Assembly: GCF_949987515.2 (NCBI RefSeq)
Contig: NC_082691.1
Coordinates: 60,209,740-60,273,739 of the forward strand
DNA length: 64,000 nt
Reading direction: 5' to 3'
From: Delphinus delphis
Lineage: Eukaryota > Chordata > Mammalia > Artiodactyla > Delphinidae
Part shown: positions 1 to 10,057 of the stretch, piece by piece
How the letters are laid out: each line of letters opens with the position of its first letter
Position numbering within the stretch: the stretch's first letter is position 1
The notes under the pieces: model-generated
Databases searched by the model: none
What the model was told of the DNA's origin: nothing
What the model saw: the letters and a program-made list of their open reading frames with translations, nothing else
Program-made: the position numbers and the translations under genes

Positions 1-224
1 TGTCTCTCTCCACAGGACTCAAAGGCCCTGTGTAACATTGGCATTTCCTGCCCCGGCAGGCACTTGTTGACCTAAGCACTAACACCACCCCTTAGCCCAC
101 AGAGCAACTGCAGGCTGATTCCTCAAGGTTTATTAGTTCCGAGACACTCTACAAAACAAAACAACCATTCAGTTTTACATCGGTCTGCTCTGAGGAGGGA
201 AACCCTGCCCAATTAAGTTATAGG

Positions 225-395
225 GCTGGGAGCAGAAGCTTGGTCAGACAGAGGTTCAAACTCCTGTTCCGTACCTACCTGCTGGGTTTAACCTCTCTGG
301 CTCTCAGTTTCCTCATCTGTGAAATGGGAATAATAACCTCATAAAGTTGTTGGGAGGAATAAATGAACTAATGTCTACAGAACCGTTTGTACATC
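225..395 (+). mobile_element. MIR SINE relic
   Basis: The stretch contains the MIR core in sense order: loss of appetite for exact tRNA head, then 'cctctctggctctcagtttc' followed by the 'ctcatctgtgaaatgggaat' block and the 'ttgttgggaggaataaatga' block. It is old and fixed. Confidence 0.8.
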
Positions 396-1809
396 ATAAA
401 TCTGCAACCAAAAGGCCGCTCTTTATGTCCACTGGGTGACGGGGTTGCTTCACTTTACACTAGATTATCTATATTTTTGTTTAGTGGAAAAAAGGGAGGT
501 TTGTGTTTATTATTTTGCTCCATAAGAAAAGGCATGTTTCCATCTCATTTTTAAACTTGACAAGATTTGGATCTTGCATGATTTTTGCTTTCCATGGGTG
601 GCTCAGTGGGGGGACATTTTATAACAAGGCCACTTCTAGGAATTTTTGAGAACCTCCAGGACCTGGAGCTTCTCCAGCGGACTTCATGCCATACACATGA
701 CGCAGTTCAGGACATTTGTTCTAACACAAAAAGAAGTGCACTGTTCACCAGCAGAAGAAAAAGCAAATATTATATAAGTGACAAGCAGTCAGGGATAGCA
801 GTAAAAATCGTGGATTATAGTGCTGGATTATACACAGTGCTTCCAGGAGCAGAGATAATGGCTAAAGAGTGGAGGGAAGAGGGGAGAGAATGCCTAAAAT
901 AGGGAGAATCTGCTCCTCAGTAGTTCATAGGTCACCTTCCCCCCCCCCATCCTCTGCGCATCCTCAGAAAGGAGCAATTAGGGTGCCAAACCCCCCTTTG
1001 CATATTTAATTCCATTAAGTGGAAATGGTCTTGAGACGTCCAGTGTACAAACTGAAATTTTACAAAGAAAGTTTGGGTTATACAGGGACTGACTGTCATC
1101 ATTTATGGATGTTCACTCTCCCCCCCAAAGTTTATCATTCTTTTAACGATAGACATGAGAAAGAAACTGGGAAACGTATATAGCAGATATGGGGGAAGCA
1201 AGATAAGAAATCCTCCCACTGGCTTGTACGAAGCTTGTGTGAAGTTGGAGACTGTTACCCTCTCCCCTGACCACTTACCCCCTTTTCTAATGTCGGGTCT
1301 AGCATGGAGCGTTCCTGAGTGTCTGTACTCAGTATCTGCTGAATGAATGAATGAGCTCCCCATCTCTGGAGTGTCCAAGAACTAGCTGCCTGACCACTTG
1401 GCAAAGATGCGATTTAGGGAATCAAGCCGCAGAGTTTGGCTGGACTCAAACACCACCGAAACCACTCTAACCTGAAAGTCTATAATTCTAGAATCTGGCA
1501 GGCCTAGTAGCATGTGGGAAGCTTTTAGGTGGACATGAGTACACATTTTTAATATTACTAATAATATTTTAATTTTTATGTGTACTGAAAAATGTAATCA
1601 GAACATCAAACCTTCAGTTTCACAGATATTTTTGGTAAGGACCAGGCTAAATCTTTTAAAAACGAGTTAATTTGTACAAACATGTTAAGTAAATAAAAGT
1701 TCTGGTGTATGTGACCTAGCAAATATCACAGCAGTGGTTTTGTAATGACTGAAATGTGAGAAGCCCTGGAATTTGCTACCAGTTCTGAGATCTGCAAGAG
1801 GATCATGAA

Positions 1810-2030
1810 CAGGTGCAGGTTTTCTCAATCTCAGCACTATTACCTTGGGGCTCAGTAATTCTTTGTTGTCTCCAGTGCAGTGTAGATACTTAGCAGTATC
1901 CTTGACCTCTACCCTCTAGGTATCAGTAGCACCCTCTACCCCACCCCCAAGTTGTGACAACTGAAAAACGTTCAGACAATACCAAATGTCCCCCGTGGGG
2001 GGCAAGATTACCCCTGAGTGAGACCCACTG
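1810..2030 (-). mobile_element. MER20-like hAT relic
   Basis: 'ttctcaatctcagcactatt' near the start and 'caaatgtcccccgtgggggg' near the end match the order of a well-known nonautonomous hAT-Charlie element of about 220 bp. The family name is from memory and moderately certain. Confidence 0.6.
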
Positions 2031-2324
2031 ACCTAGATGAAGGAGCCTTGAGTAGTCAGCTGACATGTAATCAGATGCGGACAAGTTTTTAAATCAGTTT
2101 TAACTAAAATGAGTCCTTGCAGAATGACCCCAGGGTATTGACCATCATTCTAGAGCCTGAAGACATGGAGGGGGTCATAGCAGAGAGTCAGGAAAAGTGA
2201 GGATACTGGTTTACTTTGACGTCAGATGTGTTCATGACTTGACATATGAACATATGTTATAGCTTTCACTTAACATATAAGGTACTTAACATATAAGGTA
2301 TATCCTTTATGCGAACCTAATCTA

Positions 2325-2607
2325 CTTTTTTAAAAGAGTATATTTTAAAACATGCTTATTGCCAGGAGAGAGACTTTTTATTTTATTTATTTATTTTTGG
2401 CTGCATTGGGTCTTAGTTGTGGCTCATGGGATCTTTTGTTGCAGCTCGCGGGCTTCTCTCTAATTGTGGCACTCGGGCTCAGTAGTTGTGGCCCGGGCTT
2501 AGTTGTCCTGCAGCATGTGGGATCTTAGTTCCCCAACCAGGGCTCGAACCTGCATCCACTGCATTGGAAGGCGGATTCTTAACCACTGGAGTACCAGGGA
2601 AGTCCCA
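2325..2607 (-). mobile_element. CHR-type SINE with extra 3' sequence between TSDs
   Basis: The minus-strand SINE body is about 2376-2607: its tRNA-derived head reads backwards to 'accagggaagtccc' at 2593-2606. The 11-bp sequence AACCTAATCTA occurs at 2314-2324 and again at 2608-2618, immediately flanking the insertion. Between the left copy and the SINE's T-rich (sense A-rich) tail lie about 45 bases that are not SINE, bounded by a second short T-run. This layout suggests read-through of the SINE terminator and a 3' transduction. Confidence 0.75.
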
Positions 2608-3234
2608 AACCTAATCTATTAATTTTCACATTTTTAGAACCAAAATGGAAGGATAAGAGATACTAGAATTCTAACCCCTGAAAACCAGAAAAAAAGTCCT
2701 ATTGGGGCCATTCAACAGGCACCAGTATTTTTGGTTGTTAAAGCAGTGCCTGAGGAAGGGACGGTCTCTGAAAAGACTACGTTGTTGGTGTTTCCAGCCA
2801 CTGCTTTGCTTCACAGGGACAGAAACCACAAGGGCTCCATGTTTTCTGTGATGCCGAGTGCTCTGCATCATGCCATGTGATGCTGGAGAGGATATGCAGA
2901 TTCTGCTACCTTTGAATGACCCTTTCCCTCTCACTGGACCTTTGTCAAAAGAAAAAGTTGTCTCTCTTGAGGCTGGTCCAGTGAGCCAAATTTTAAGTAA
3001 ACAGAAATGGAAGGTGCTACACAAACAAACTCCCTCCAAAAGGAATATCCAAGGTCTGGATGGCCAGCTGCCACTTTTGAGTTGTTTTCCAGCATAAATC
3101 TAGTTAGGCTGCAGAGCTTCAGATTGGAAAAATTAGAACTGAGAAAACAAAATCAAACTCCCAGACTTCATTTCCTCATCTCACAACAAATCTCTACCCA
3201 AGAGGTCAACACAGGTATAGGAATTGGAAATATT

Positions 3235-3390
3235 AGAAACCACCCAATCTGACATTTTATTTGGGAGAAACTGAGTCTCGGGGGACACGAGAAGTCTTCC
3301 TGAAAGTCACACAACCAGCAAGTAGTAGGATGAAAACCCAAGCGAGTCTTCTCTTGACCTAACCCACTGCTCTGTGATCTCTCATTCTAG
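3235..3390 (-). mobile_element. MIR-like relic
   Basis: 'gggagaaactgagtctcggg' and 'gaaagtcacacaaccagcaa' followed by 'cccactgctctgtgat' follow the order of an antisense MIR. It is diverged, so the ends are approximate. Confidence 0.5.
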
Positions 3391-6335
3391 AAAGTTCTTC
3401 AACTATGAAGGAATCCACATTCTTTTCACTGACAGAGTGGCTGAGATCAGCTCTAAATTCATCAACTGCTAATGTGGTGCTCAGTGGATTGTGTTCAATA
3501 GATGATACGGAAATCGTCTGGTCGCCCACGGAAATAATTGCTTTTCTTTTTCAGTACAAAGACACGGCCTAAGTCGCTGCTGAAATTTTAGACACACGAG
3601 CTCAGGTTTAGGACTTGGCAAGAGAATAGGCCAGATGGGAACTGTTGCTGTACAAATTGAAAGTCCTTTGTTTTAGAATGAACCAAACCTAGCCTCAGTT
3701 AATCTACAAAAAAAAAAAAAAAAAAAATAGGGGAGGGGCTATGTGGCAGGGCTCATTTTGATAATTATTTTTTTGGCATGGACTACTGCTTGCATCAAAA
3801 AGCATTTGGAGTTTATCATATTAACAAAATGACATCCCCCAAAAACTGAAAATGTAGCTATTAGGGACTTCTTGGAGTGCTTGTTTAAAGTATGTTATTA
3901 CAGTGTTGAATGTCTATATAGGGGTGCTACTTCATCCCAAGGCAACTTTATGGGTTTAAGAACAGATTAATCTTAACTACATCTATACTCTTACAGTCTC
4001 TATTTAAATGGCTAAACTTTTAGGAGTAGCAAACCCAAACTAGTTTAGAAAAAAGAAAAGAATGAAGAGCTGATTTCAGCAAGAGAATCAATACTTATTA
4101 TTAATACTTTGCTTTTGCAAAGTGCTTCTATATGAAGACCTATAGTTATTATTAGAAACTACACAAGGGAGTAAAAAAAAATTGGTGATTTGCATCAATT
4201 CATAATGCAAGGCAATTCAGAATAAGAAAATGTCTCCAGAAGTCCTGGTTTCTATTTCCCTACTAGAACTGCAGGCCACTTTTGATTTCTTTCATGCATT
4301 TTGAAACATTTGCTGTCTGGTTCTTCTCTTCCAAAATGTATTCAAGGTGATTTCTATTAATGTTATCTTGGAAAGGATTTTTATTTAAAATATAGTCTAG
4401 TATTTGTGCATTTCCTACATCAGTCGGTCTATCAACATAGAATGATATCTATCAGTATCTATCAATATGGAATGTTTATGCATGTGCACAGCACACACGA
4501 TTCACTCCGCTTCCTCTAGGGCAGAGATTCTCTACTGTTTTTAACCCAAATGCTCCCTTATGGAATCTGATGAAGGCTCTGTAGACTCTCACAATATGGA
4601 AATGTACATGGACTTGAAATTTTGCACAAAAGTGAAACTGTAAATGTTGCTTTGGAATCTGCCCTGTTAAGATTTGGAAGTACAGGAGGTGCTAGAACTG
4701 GCTCCCTTAGGAAATATAAGACTTGATATATAAGCCCATTTGAGAACACCAAAAGCAATTAACTAGTGAATAAAAAATCAAGATGGAGACCTTCATTAGA
4801 TTATTAGGTAATTAGCATTCTCAATAGAAGGCAATTCATAGAATAAAAAACTATCTTGCAGGAAGTAACTAGAAAACTAGTCCAACCACCTTGTTTTACA
4901 CTAGGTTGGTGTGGCAATTTGGGGAGCCAAACCCGATTATTCTCAACTCTCATTTGAGAGTTCCTTTTTCTGCTGGAAGCTGCCTCATGAATTTCTGTTG
5001 CTTCTCTGGCCATTAGACTTTTATTTAGTCCTTCTCAGTATCGTACTTATGTGTACATGATCTAAGCAAGAGGGAGGCTGATTGTTCTTGTCTATGGAGA
5101 ATATTAATTGGCATTCATTTTCCAACCCTAACATAGCTAAATAACATAATTACTAATATATTACGTTAAGAAATATGTCCATATTCACATATATCTTTAA
5201 ATGATGGTCAGTTGTTACAGTGCTCTCCAGGTTCCTACATTTTTACAGACCCTCACAACTCCCAGGTCCTCAGTTTCTATACTTACAATGTATTGGTTTA
5301 TTAATAAAGTGCTTTGCTGTCCAGAGACAAAAAAATGCCACTAAAATCATCTATTTTCTATGGGGCTTTGGTTATAGGCCAGGACACCACATACACTGTT
5401 TGTTGTGGTGATTGGTCCTGTTTTATTGTGGCCTCTCATGAAAGCAAAAGGTTTATCCTGAAATGGTTTGGGATATGCCAAGTATTGTAGGCAGTTAGCT
5501 CCTTGCAATTGTAGGAGCCCGAAGAACGGAATTCAAGGTGTTTTTTTTAAGGAAGGGGCAATGTACACTTCGAGTCTGGGGGATGGAAGACTGCCTAGAA
5601 AAGGTGTGACTGCTCAGGACACAGAGGAGGAAGAAATGGAGACTAAAATCATCCCCTCCAAGGCAGCCGCCAAGTGAGACTTTTCTTTTCTTTTCTTCCA
5701 GAAGTACAAGAAGGCAACAGAGTCCTGTTGTTTTATTTTAAATACTTTCCTCGTTTGTTTCCTAGATCATGGAAGAAAAGTATGGCTGGATTCACTAAGG
5801 ACTGGAGCGTTACTCCACTTTCTTAGAACCATTGTCTGCAACGGACAGTTTCCCCTTAGGGTCCAGGTGTCTAGCAGTTGTGATTTCAGAAAAGTGTTAT
5901 CTCTATAGTCCAAATACAAATCATGTCACATTTCATTTTGAGGCCAAATATGTATACATTCAAACATCTTAGTTTTTTCTCCTTTTTCTGTTCTGTTTTT
6001 GTCTGTTTTGTTTTTAACCGGGGGCTGCCTTCTGTTTAATGGTCTAAAAGTAACTGTCTTACACAGGCTATTTTAAGCAGAGGGGGAGCTGGGAAAAGGA
6101 AGGACGGCTATCTGAATTTAAATGGGCATAAAATTAGAGAAAAAAATAGTGTTTAAGGCTAAAATAAATTGTCCTATAAATAAACTTGTCCCACTGACCC
6201 CCAAATTGACAAGGGTCACTTTCAGCTTTGATAGGGCCCCTTATCAACTGCACTCATTTGGAGGTGGGAGGTGCAATTCACCTTCCTGAACGTTCTCAAA
6301 TTTAAGAGCAGTTTTCCTGTGAAATGAAGTGATTT

Positions 6336-6412
6336 ATTCATCATTAGTGCTAATTTCTCAGGCATTAAAAAAAATTCATCATTAGTGCTAATTTCTCAGG
6401 CATTTAAAAAAA
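6336..6412 (+). repeat. 38-bp tandem duplication
   Basis: The segment starting 'attcatcattagtgctaatt' at 6336 is repeated at 6374 with a 38-bp period. The copies differ only in the length of a T/A run. It lies directly before the larger direct repeat starting at 6417. Confidence 0.9.
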
Positions 6413-6416
6413 ATTT

Positions 6417-6635
6417 ACTGTATTTGTAGACGATGGTGCCAAGTACATTATTCCACAAACTATGAACCTATCTTTGTGAATTACTACATAAAGTGGAGAT
6501 TTGTGGCACTTATCTAAGTAAATCCACAACACCCTGATATTGAGGAGGGAAAAAGTTTATAGACTGAAATTAGCCAAACTAGTTAATGAACCAGTCAAAT
6601 TAACTCAGTCATGGCCCTAAACTCTATTGCCCTTG
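6417..6635 (+). repeat. 219-bp direct repeat, copy A
   Basis: From 'actgtatttgtagacgatgg' to 'ctctattgcccttg' this matches 7484-7702, with one difference noticed (G versus A in 'gaaccRgtcaaa' context). The copies are 1,067 bases apart. Copy A is followed abruptly by an L1 fragment. Confidence 0.93.
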
Positions 6636-6845
6636 TTTCAGGTGTACAGCAAAGTGAATCAGTTATATATATACACATACCCATTCTTTATTAGATTCTT
6701 TTCCCATATAGGTTATTTCAGAATATTGAACAGAGTTCCCTGTGTTATACAGTAGGTCCTTATTAGTTATCTGTTTTATCTATAGTAGTGCATTTATGTT
6801 AATCCCAGTCTCCTAACTTATCCCTCCCCCCTTTCATCAGATAGG
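6636..6845 (-). mobile_element. L1 3'-UTR fragment
   Basis: 'tttcaggtgtacagcaaagt' followed by the 'agattcttttcccatatagg' and 'cctgtgttatacagtaggtc' blocks is the antisense 3' region of cetartiodactyl L1. It begins exactly at the end of direct-repeat copy A. No clean TSD is seen. Confidence 0.75.
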
Positions 6846-7271
6846 CATAAAAGCCTTGTAGATGAGATTTTTATTATTTTTTTATTCGTGCTACTCAACA
6901 TTTGATTACTTATAATGTATTTTGCAAATGAATTTGGAATTAGGAGGTATTCTTTGAAACAATTTTCCAAAAAATTTTTTAATTAACTTCAGAATCCCAA
7001 ACTTACTTTTTAGGTGATAAATACATGCCTCAAAAGCCAAGTTCATACTGAAAGTGTAGATACAACTTAATGACAAATGTTAAAACACCTTCTTCTGTGC
7101 GCATGCTTTTGAAACGTCTCCTCCACGTGGAGTATAATTGCGGGGCAGCCACAAATGAACATTGGCCAGAGAGAGGTGTCATTTATCACAACTGTAAAAT
7201 GGCTTATTTGCTACGTTTACAGTTTACTTTTATCAAGTGGCAGCACCTTGGAAGCATCTGTTCTACATTTA

Positions 7272-7489
7272 TACAGTTGTCCCTCAATATCAGTGGGTAT
7301 TGGTTCCAAGACTGGCCTCAGATCCTGTAATCCGCTTATGCTCAACTCCCATCCTCAGCCCTCTATCCGTGGTTCCGCATCCTCAGATTCAGTCAACTGC
7401 TAATCATGTAGTATTGTTATCTATGGAAAAAATCTGCACAGAAGTGGACCCACACAGTTCAGACCCGTGCTGTTCAAGGGTCAACTGTA
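7272..7489 (+). mobile_element. Tigger-like DNA transposon relic (MER2/MER44 type)
   Basis: The left end TA-CAGTTGTCCCTCAATAT and right end GGGTCAACTG-TA are imperfect terminal inverted repeats flanked by TA dinucleotides (7272-7273 and 7488-7489), as in Tc1/mariner-type Tigger elements. About 214 bp remain between them with no transposase. Its right terminus coincides with the start of direct-repeat copy B. Confidence 0.75.
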
Positions 7490-7702
7490 TTTGTAGACGA
7501 TGGTGCCAAGTACATTATTCCACAAACTATGAACCTATCTTTGTGAATTACTACATAAAGTGGAGATTTGTGGCACTTATCTAAGTAAATCCACAACACC
7601 CTGATATTGAGGAGGGAAAAAGTTTATAGACTGAAATTAGCCAAACTAGTTAATGAACCAATCAAATTAACTCAGTCATGGCCCTAAACTCTATTGCCCT
7701 TG
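7484..7702 (+). repeat. 219-bp direct repeat, copy B
   Basis: Near-identical partner of 6417-6635. It begins with the last bases of the Tigger-like element (ACTG then TA) and continues into unique sequence 'gcctccctgggctg'. The shared first bases suggest that this is the ancestral site and copy A the derived one. Confidence 0.93.
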
Positions 7703-7961
7703 GCCTCCCTGGGCTGACCTGATCCCACCAATAGAGGACCTACGTTTGCTCTGTATACTTTCATGCTTCCTCCTAAGTGGCATCAGGCAGAAGGATGCGC
7801 TTTGTTGAACTGTAGCCCGTGAAGAACTTCTTTTGGGAAATCGGCTTATTCTGAGGGCATTTCAGTTTGAAGCCACTCACCCTGCCACACAGTTCCTCCC
7901 CGTGCCTCACGTTCACCTTCTATTCGTGGTCAATGTCAAACCTGAACCTGTAAGATAGCAT

Positions 7962-8168
7962 GGGGACTTCCCTGGCAGTCCAGTGGTTAAGACTTTGCCT
8001 TCCAGTGCAGGGGGTGTGGGTTCGATCCCTGGTCGGGGAGCTAAGATCCCACATGCCTTGCAGCCAAAAAACCAAAATATAAAACAGAAGCAGTATTGTA
8101 ACAAATTTCAATAAAGACCTTAAAAAAACATGGTCCATGTCAAAAAAAAAAAAAAACTTAAAAAAAAA
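7962..8168 (+). mobile_element. CHR-1-like SINE
   Basis: 'ggggacttccctggcagtcc' head, a B-box-like 'gggttcgatccctgg', and a long A-rich tail with 'acagaagcagtattgtaaca' and 'caataaagacc' are the older tRNA-derived CHR form of whales and relatives. A-runs near 8143-8168 mark the end. No convincing TSD was found. Confidence 0.85.
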
Positions 8169-8189
8169 GACAGCCTGAAGAGAATTATT

Positions 8190-8395
8190 ATGAGAGCTAA
8201 ATTGATTGAGCACTTCGTATGTGCTAGGCATTGTTCTGCGTGTTTTGCATGTTACCTCATTTAATCCTCACAACAACTCAAAGAACTTTGTACTATTTTC
8301 ATTCCCATCCAAGGTTGCTAGAGCTTAGCTGGGTTATGTTACCTGCCTAGAGTCACCCAGTCAGTGTAGAATGGAGGGTCCCACCTAAGTAACTT
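8190..8395 (-). mobile_element. MIR SINE relic
   Basis: 'gattgagcacttcgtatgtg', 'gcatgttacctcatttaatc' and 'agagtcacccagtcagtgta' are the antisense MIR in order. It ends about 240 bases before the CREB5 exon. Confidence 0.8.
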
Positions 8396-8632
8396 TTAAT
8401 AGGATTAAGCTCTTGGGTTAAAACCTAGTCTCTTCAGAAAGCCCCTGGGAAACCTGAGGGCCAAATCAAAGGCAAGCTACAAATTTTCAGGTGAATCCCG
8501 TTAAATAATATTATTAATGTCATTCAGACATAACAGAAAAGAAGTGTGCCAGTTACACTGTTGAAAGTGCACGGGGCCTTGGGTTTGTATTCTCTGGTCT
8601 TCTTAACATGACTTGGATCCGTCTCTTTCCAG

Positions 8633-8741
8633 AATGAAGTGTCCATGTTGAAAAACGAGGTGGCACAGCTGAAACAGCTGTTGTTAACGCATAAAGACTG
8701 CCCCATAACAGCCATGCAGAAAGAATCACAAGGATATCTAA
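8633..8741 (+). CDS. CREB5: CREB5 penultimate coding exon (leucine zipper)
   Basis: CREB5 is a nuclear bZIP transcription factor that binds CRE/AP-1-like DNA as a homodimer or with partners such as c-Jun. This 109-bp exon follows a pyrimidine-rich tract and AG at 8631-8632 and ends before a consensus GTAAGT donor at 8742-8747. It encodes 36 residues plus one base: it opens NEVSMLKNEV, has the zipper segment EVAQLKQLLLTHKDCPI, and ends ESQGYL. This matches the C-terminal zipper of the ATF2/ATF7/CREB5 family, and the ITAMQKESQGYL ending is the CREB5 form rather than ATF2. The frame is open. The split serine codon (A + GT) joins in phase to the exon at 9606. The DNA-binding basic region and the N-terminal zinc finger lie upstream of the window. 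Confidence 0.95.
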
Positions 8742-9605
8742 GTAAGTCATTGACTTTTTTGCTTGTTTTAGTGTCCAGTTTTTTTGCCACCAATTTCTCA
8801 TTGGATTTATTGAAAGAACAAAAGTAAAGCATAGACTGCACACCCAGGTGGATATCATGCTAGAATTCTTGAGTGGCTGCCAGACTACTGCACCAGAGGG
8901 AACCCTTCTTTTCTGACCCCATTCATCACCATGACCGCCACCTCCTAATAATTTCTGGCTAGACGTTCCCTGGCATTCCACATTGTAAAATCCCACCAAA
9001 TTCCAATTCTGCAGCCAGTAGGAGCCCAATTACTGGTGGGCTAGCAGTCTTTTGTGGGCTGGGAAACAGGCTTTGCGTGAATTATATTCACCAGGCTGAA
9101 AAGCTAGTGACCTTGTCTCAGTTTACCAATACGTAAAGTGGATCTGTTTTTCTAGATCCCAGTATCTGCACGTGGAATGTCAATAGGTTCAATGCTAATT
9201 GAGTAGGGGATGGCGGAAGAAGGGGGGATTCATGGCTGAAGGTCAATTTCTTTTCAAATAATTTTTTAGATTGAGCAACACAGATTCTCCCACCACATGT
9301 GAGTATTTTTCCACATTTGATATATGGATGGCTCTTTGAAAAGACAAGATGGGGACTTCACATGCCACAACTTAAACACATCAACTCATGTTGCTGATCT
9401 AGAAAGCATGGCTTTGCTTGTAGCTATAAACTGGGAAGGCATAGCTTTGTGACTTTAAAATAAAGTTTTGGAATTAACCTCCAGGAGAAAATGTGTGAAA
9501 CGCTCCTATTTCTAGCAAGCATCTAGCAGTATTTTTTGAGTAGTCTCCAAGTCCACCCAGGAAAGAGCTATATTGGTGTGTGTGTGTGTGTGTGCTTTTT
9601 CCTAG
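8742..9605 (+). other. CREB5: CREB5 last intron
   Basis: An 864-bp intron with GTAAGT at its 5' end and CCTAG at its 3' end. The 3' end is unusual: nine TG repeats (9577-9594) run almost into the acceptor, leaving only C-T5-CC before TAG. No SINE or L1 is visible. The antisense reading frame across 8553-9029 is a shadow of the exon and flanks. Confidence 0.9.
9577..9605 (+). promoter_or_regulatory. CREB5: (TG)9-T5 splice acceptor of the CREB5 terminal exon
   Basis: Nine TG units at 9577-9594 are followed by C, five T and CCTAG, with the cut after 9605. The pyrimidine tract is short (8 of 8 bases but only 5 consecutive T). (UG)n RNA is the known binding motif of TDP-43, and (TG)mTn length governs exon 9 inclusion in CFTR. 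An effect here is inference. Confidence 0.75.
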
Positions 9606-9769
9606 GTCCAGAGAGTAGCCCTCCTGCAAGCCCCGTCCCCACGTGCTCTCAGCAGCAGGTCATCCAGCATAACACCATCACCACTTCCTCGGCCGTCAGC
9701 GAGGTGGTAGGAAGCTCCACCCTCAGTCAGCTCACCACTCACAGAACAGACCTGAATCCGATTCTCTAA
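9606..9769 (+). CDS. CREB5: CREB5 terminal coding exon (C-terminus and stop)
   Basis: The exon starts after CCTAG at 9601-9605. Two bases complete the split serine, 53 codons follow, and TAA ends at 9769. The translated tail begins PESSPPASPVPTCSQQQ, continues through a Ser/Thr-rich segment (NTITTSS) and ends LTTHRTDLNPIL, the distinctive CREB5 C-terminus. The tail is polar and proline/serine-rich and lies after the zipper, so it is not part of the DNA-binding domain. No frameshift or early stop is seen, so the gene looks functional. An ATG-initiated reading frame from 9536 runs through the acceptor, but the spliced frame is the supported one. Confidence 0.96.
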
Positions 9770-10049
9770 AATCCGAGGGTCAGACCTTGCCTCCAAGGAG
9801 AGCTGTCGCATATCCTGCGTCCTTTCTTTTAAGGGCATTTTTAGAATTAACTCAGACCTGGAAGACTCCTCAGCCCTTCAAAGACTGGCTTTCATTTTTA
9901 TAGTTATTATGGAAATGTTGTCTTTTATACTCAGTTATATAAGCAAAAAAGGGAGTTATGCAATTAATAATCTATCAGCTTGGGAAATGCTTTGGTGCTT
10001 TTCTCCAATTTTCTGGTACCAGTTACTTGTTTATAAACTGAACTCTTTC

Positions 10050-10057
10050 TGTATATA
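10050..10057 (+). promoter_or_regulatory. Pumilio-type motif in CREB5 3' UTR
   Basis: UGUAUAUA fits the PUM consensus UGUANAUA and lies about 280 bases after the stop codon. Motif match only. Confidence 0.4.

Larger units (their letters stand above)
1..8632 (+). other. CREB5: CREB5 penultimate intron (3' part)
   Basis: The sequence up to the acceptor AG at 8631-8632 is intronic, because the exon starting at 8633 begins in phase 0 within the CREB5 leucine zipper and no earlier CREB5 exon is seen. The intron holds a MIR (about 225-395), a MER20-like relic (about 1810-2030), a SINE (2325-2607), a MIR-like relic (about 3235-3390), a duplicated segment with L1 and Tigger-like pieces (6336-7702), a SINE (7962-8168) and another MIR (about 8190-8395). 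About 3400-6330 contains only unique AT-rich sequence and a 3709-3727 A-run. The reading frames of 60-120 codons here have no recognisable product. Assignment to CREB5 rests on the downstream exons. Confidence 0.85.

Noticed and set aside
585..902. 105-codon + frame in the intron
   Set aside because: No homology recognised, no splice or promoter context; within expected chance length.
7928..8145. TGGTCAATGTCAAA / TGGTCCATGTCAAA as TSD of the SINE at 7962
   Set aside because: One mismatch, and the left copy is separated from the SINE head by over 20 bases; the right copy is part of the CHR-1-type tail.
8741..8827. Continuation of the CREB5 exon frame beyond the donor to a stop at 8825
   Set aside because: The consensus GTAAGT at 8742 and the in-phase terminal exon at 9606 with the known CREB5 C-terminus make splicing the supported reading.
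8553..9029. 158-codon antisense frame over the CREB5 exon
   Set aside because: Shadow of the real + strand exon and its flanks.
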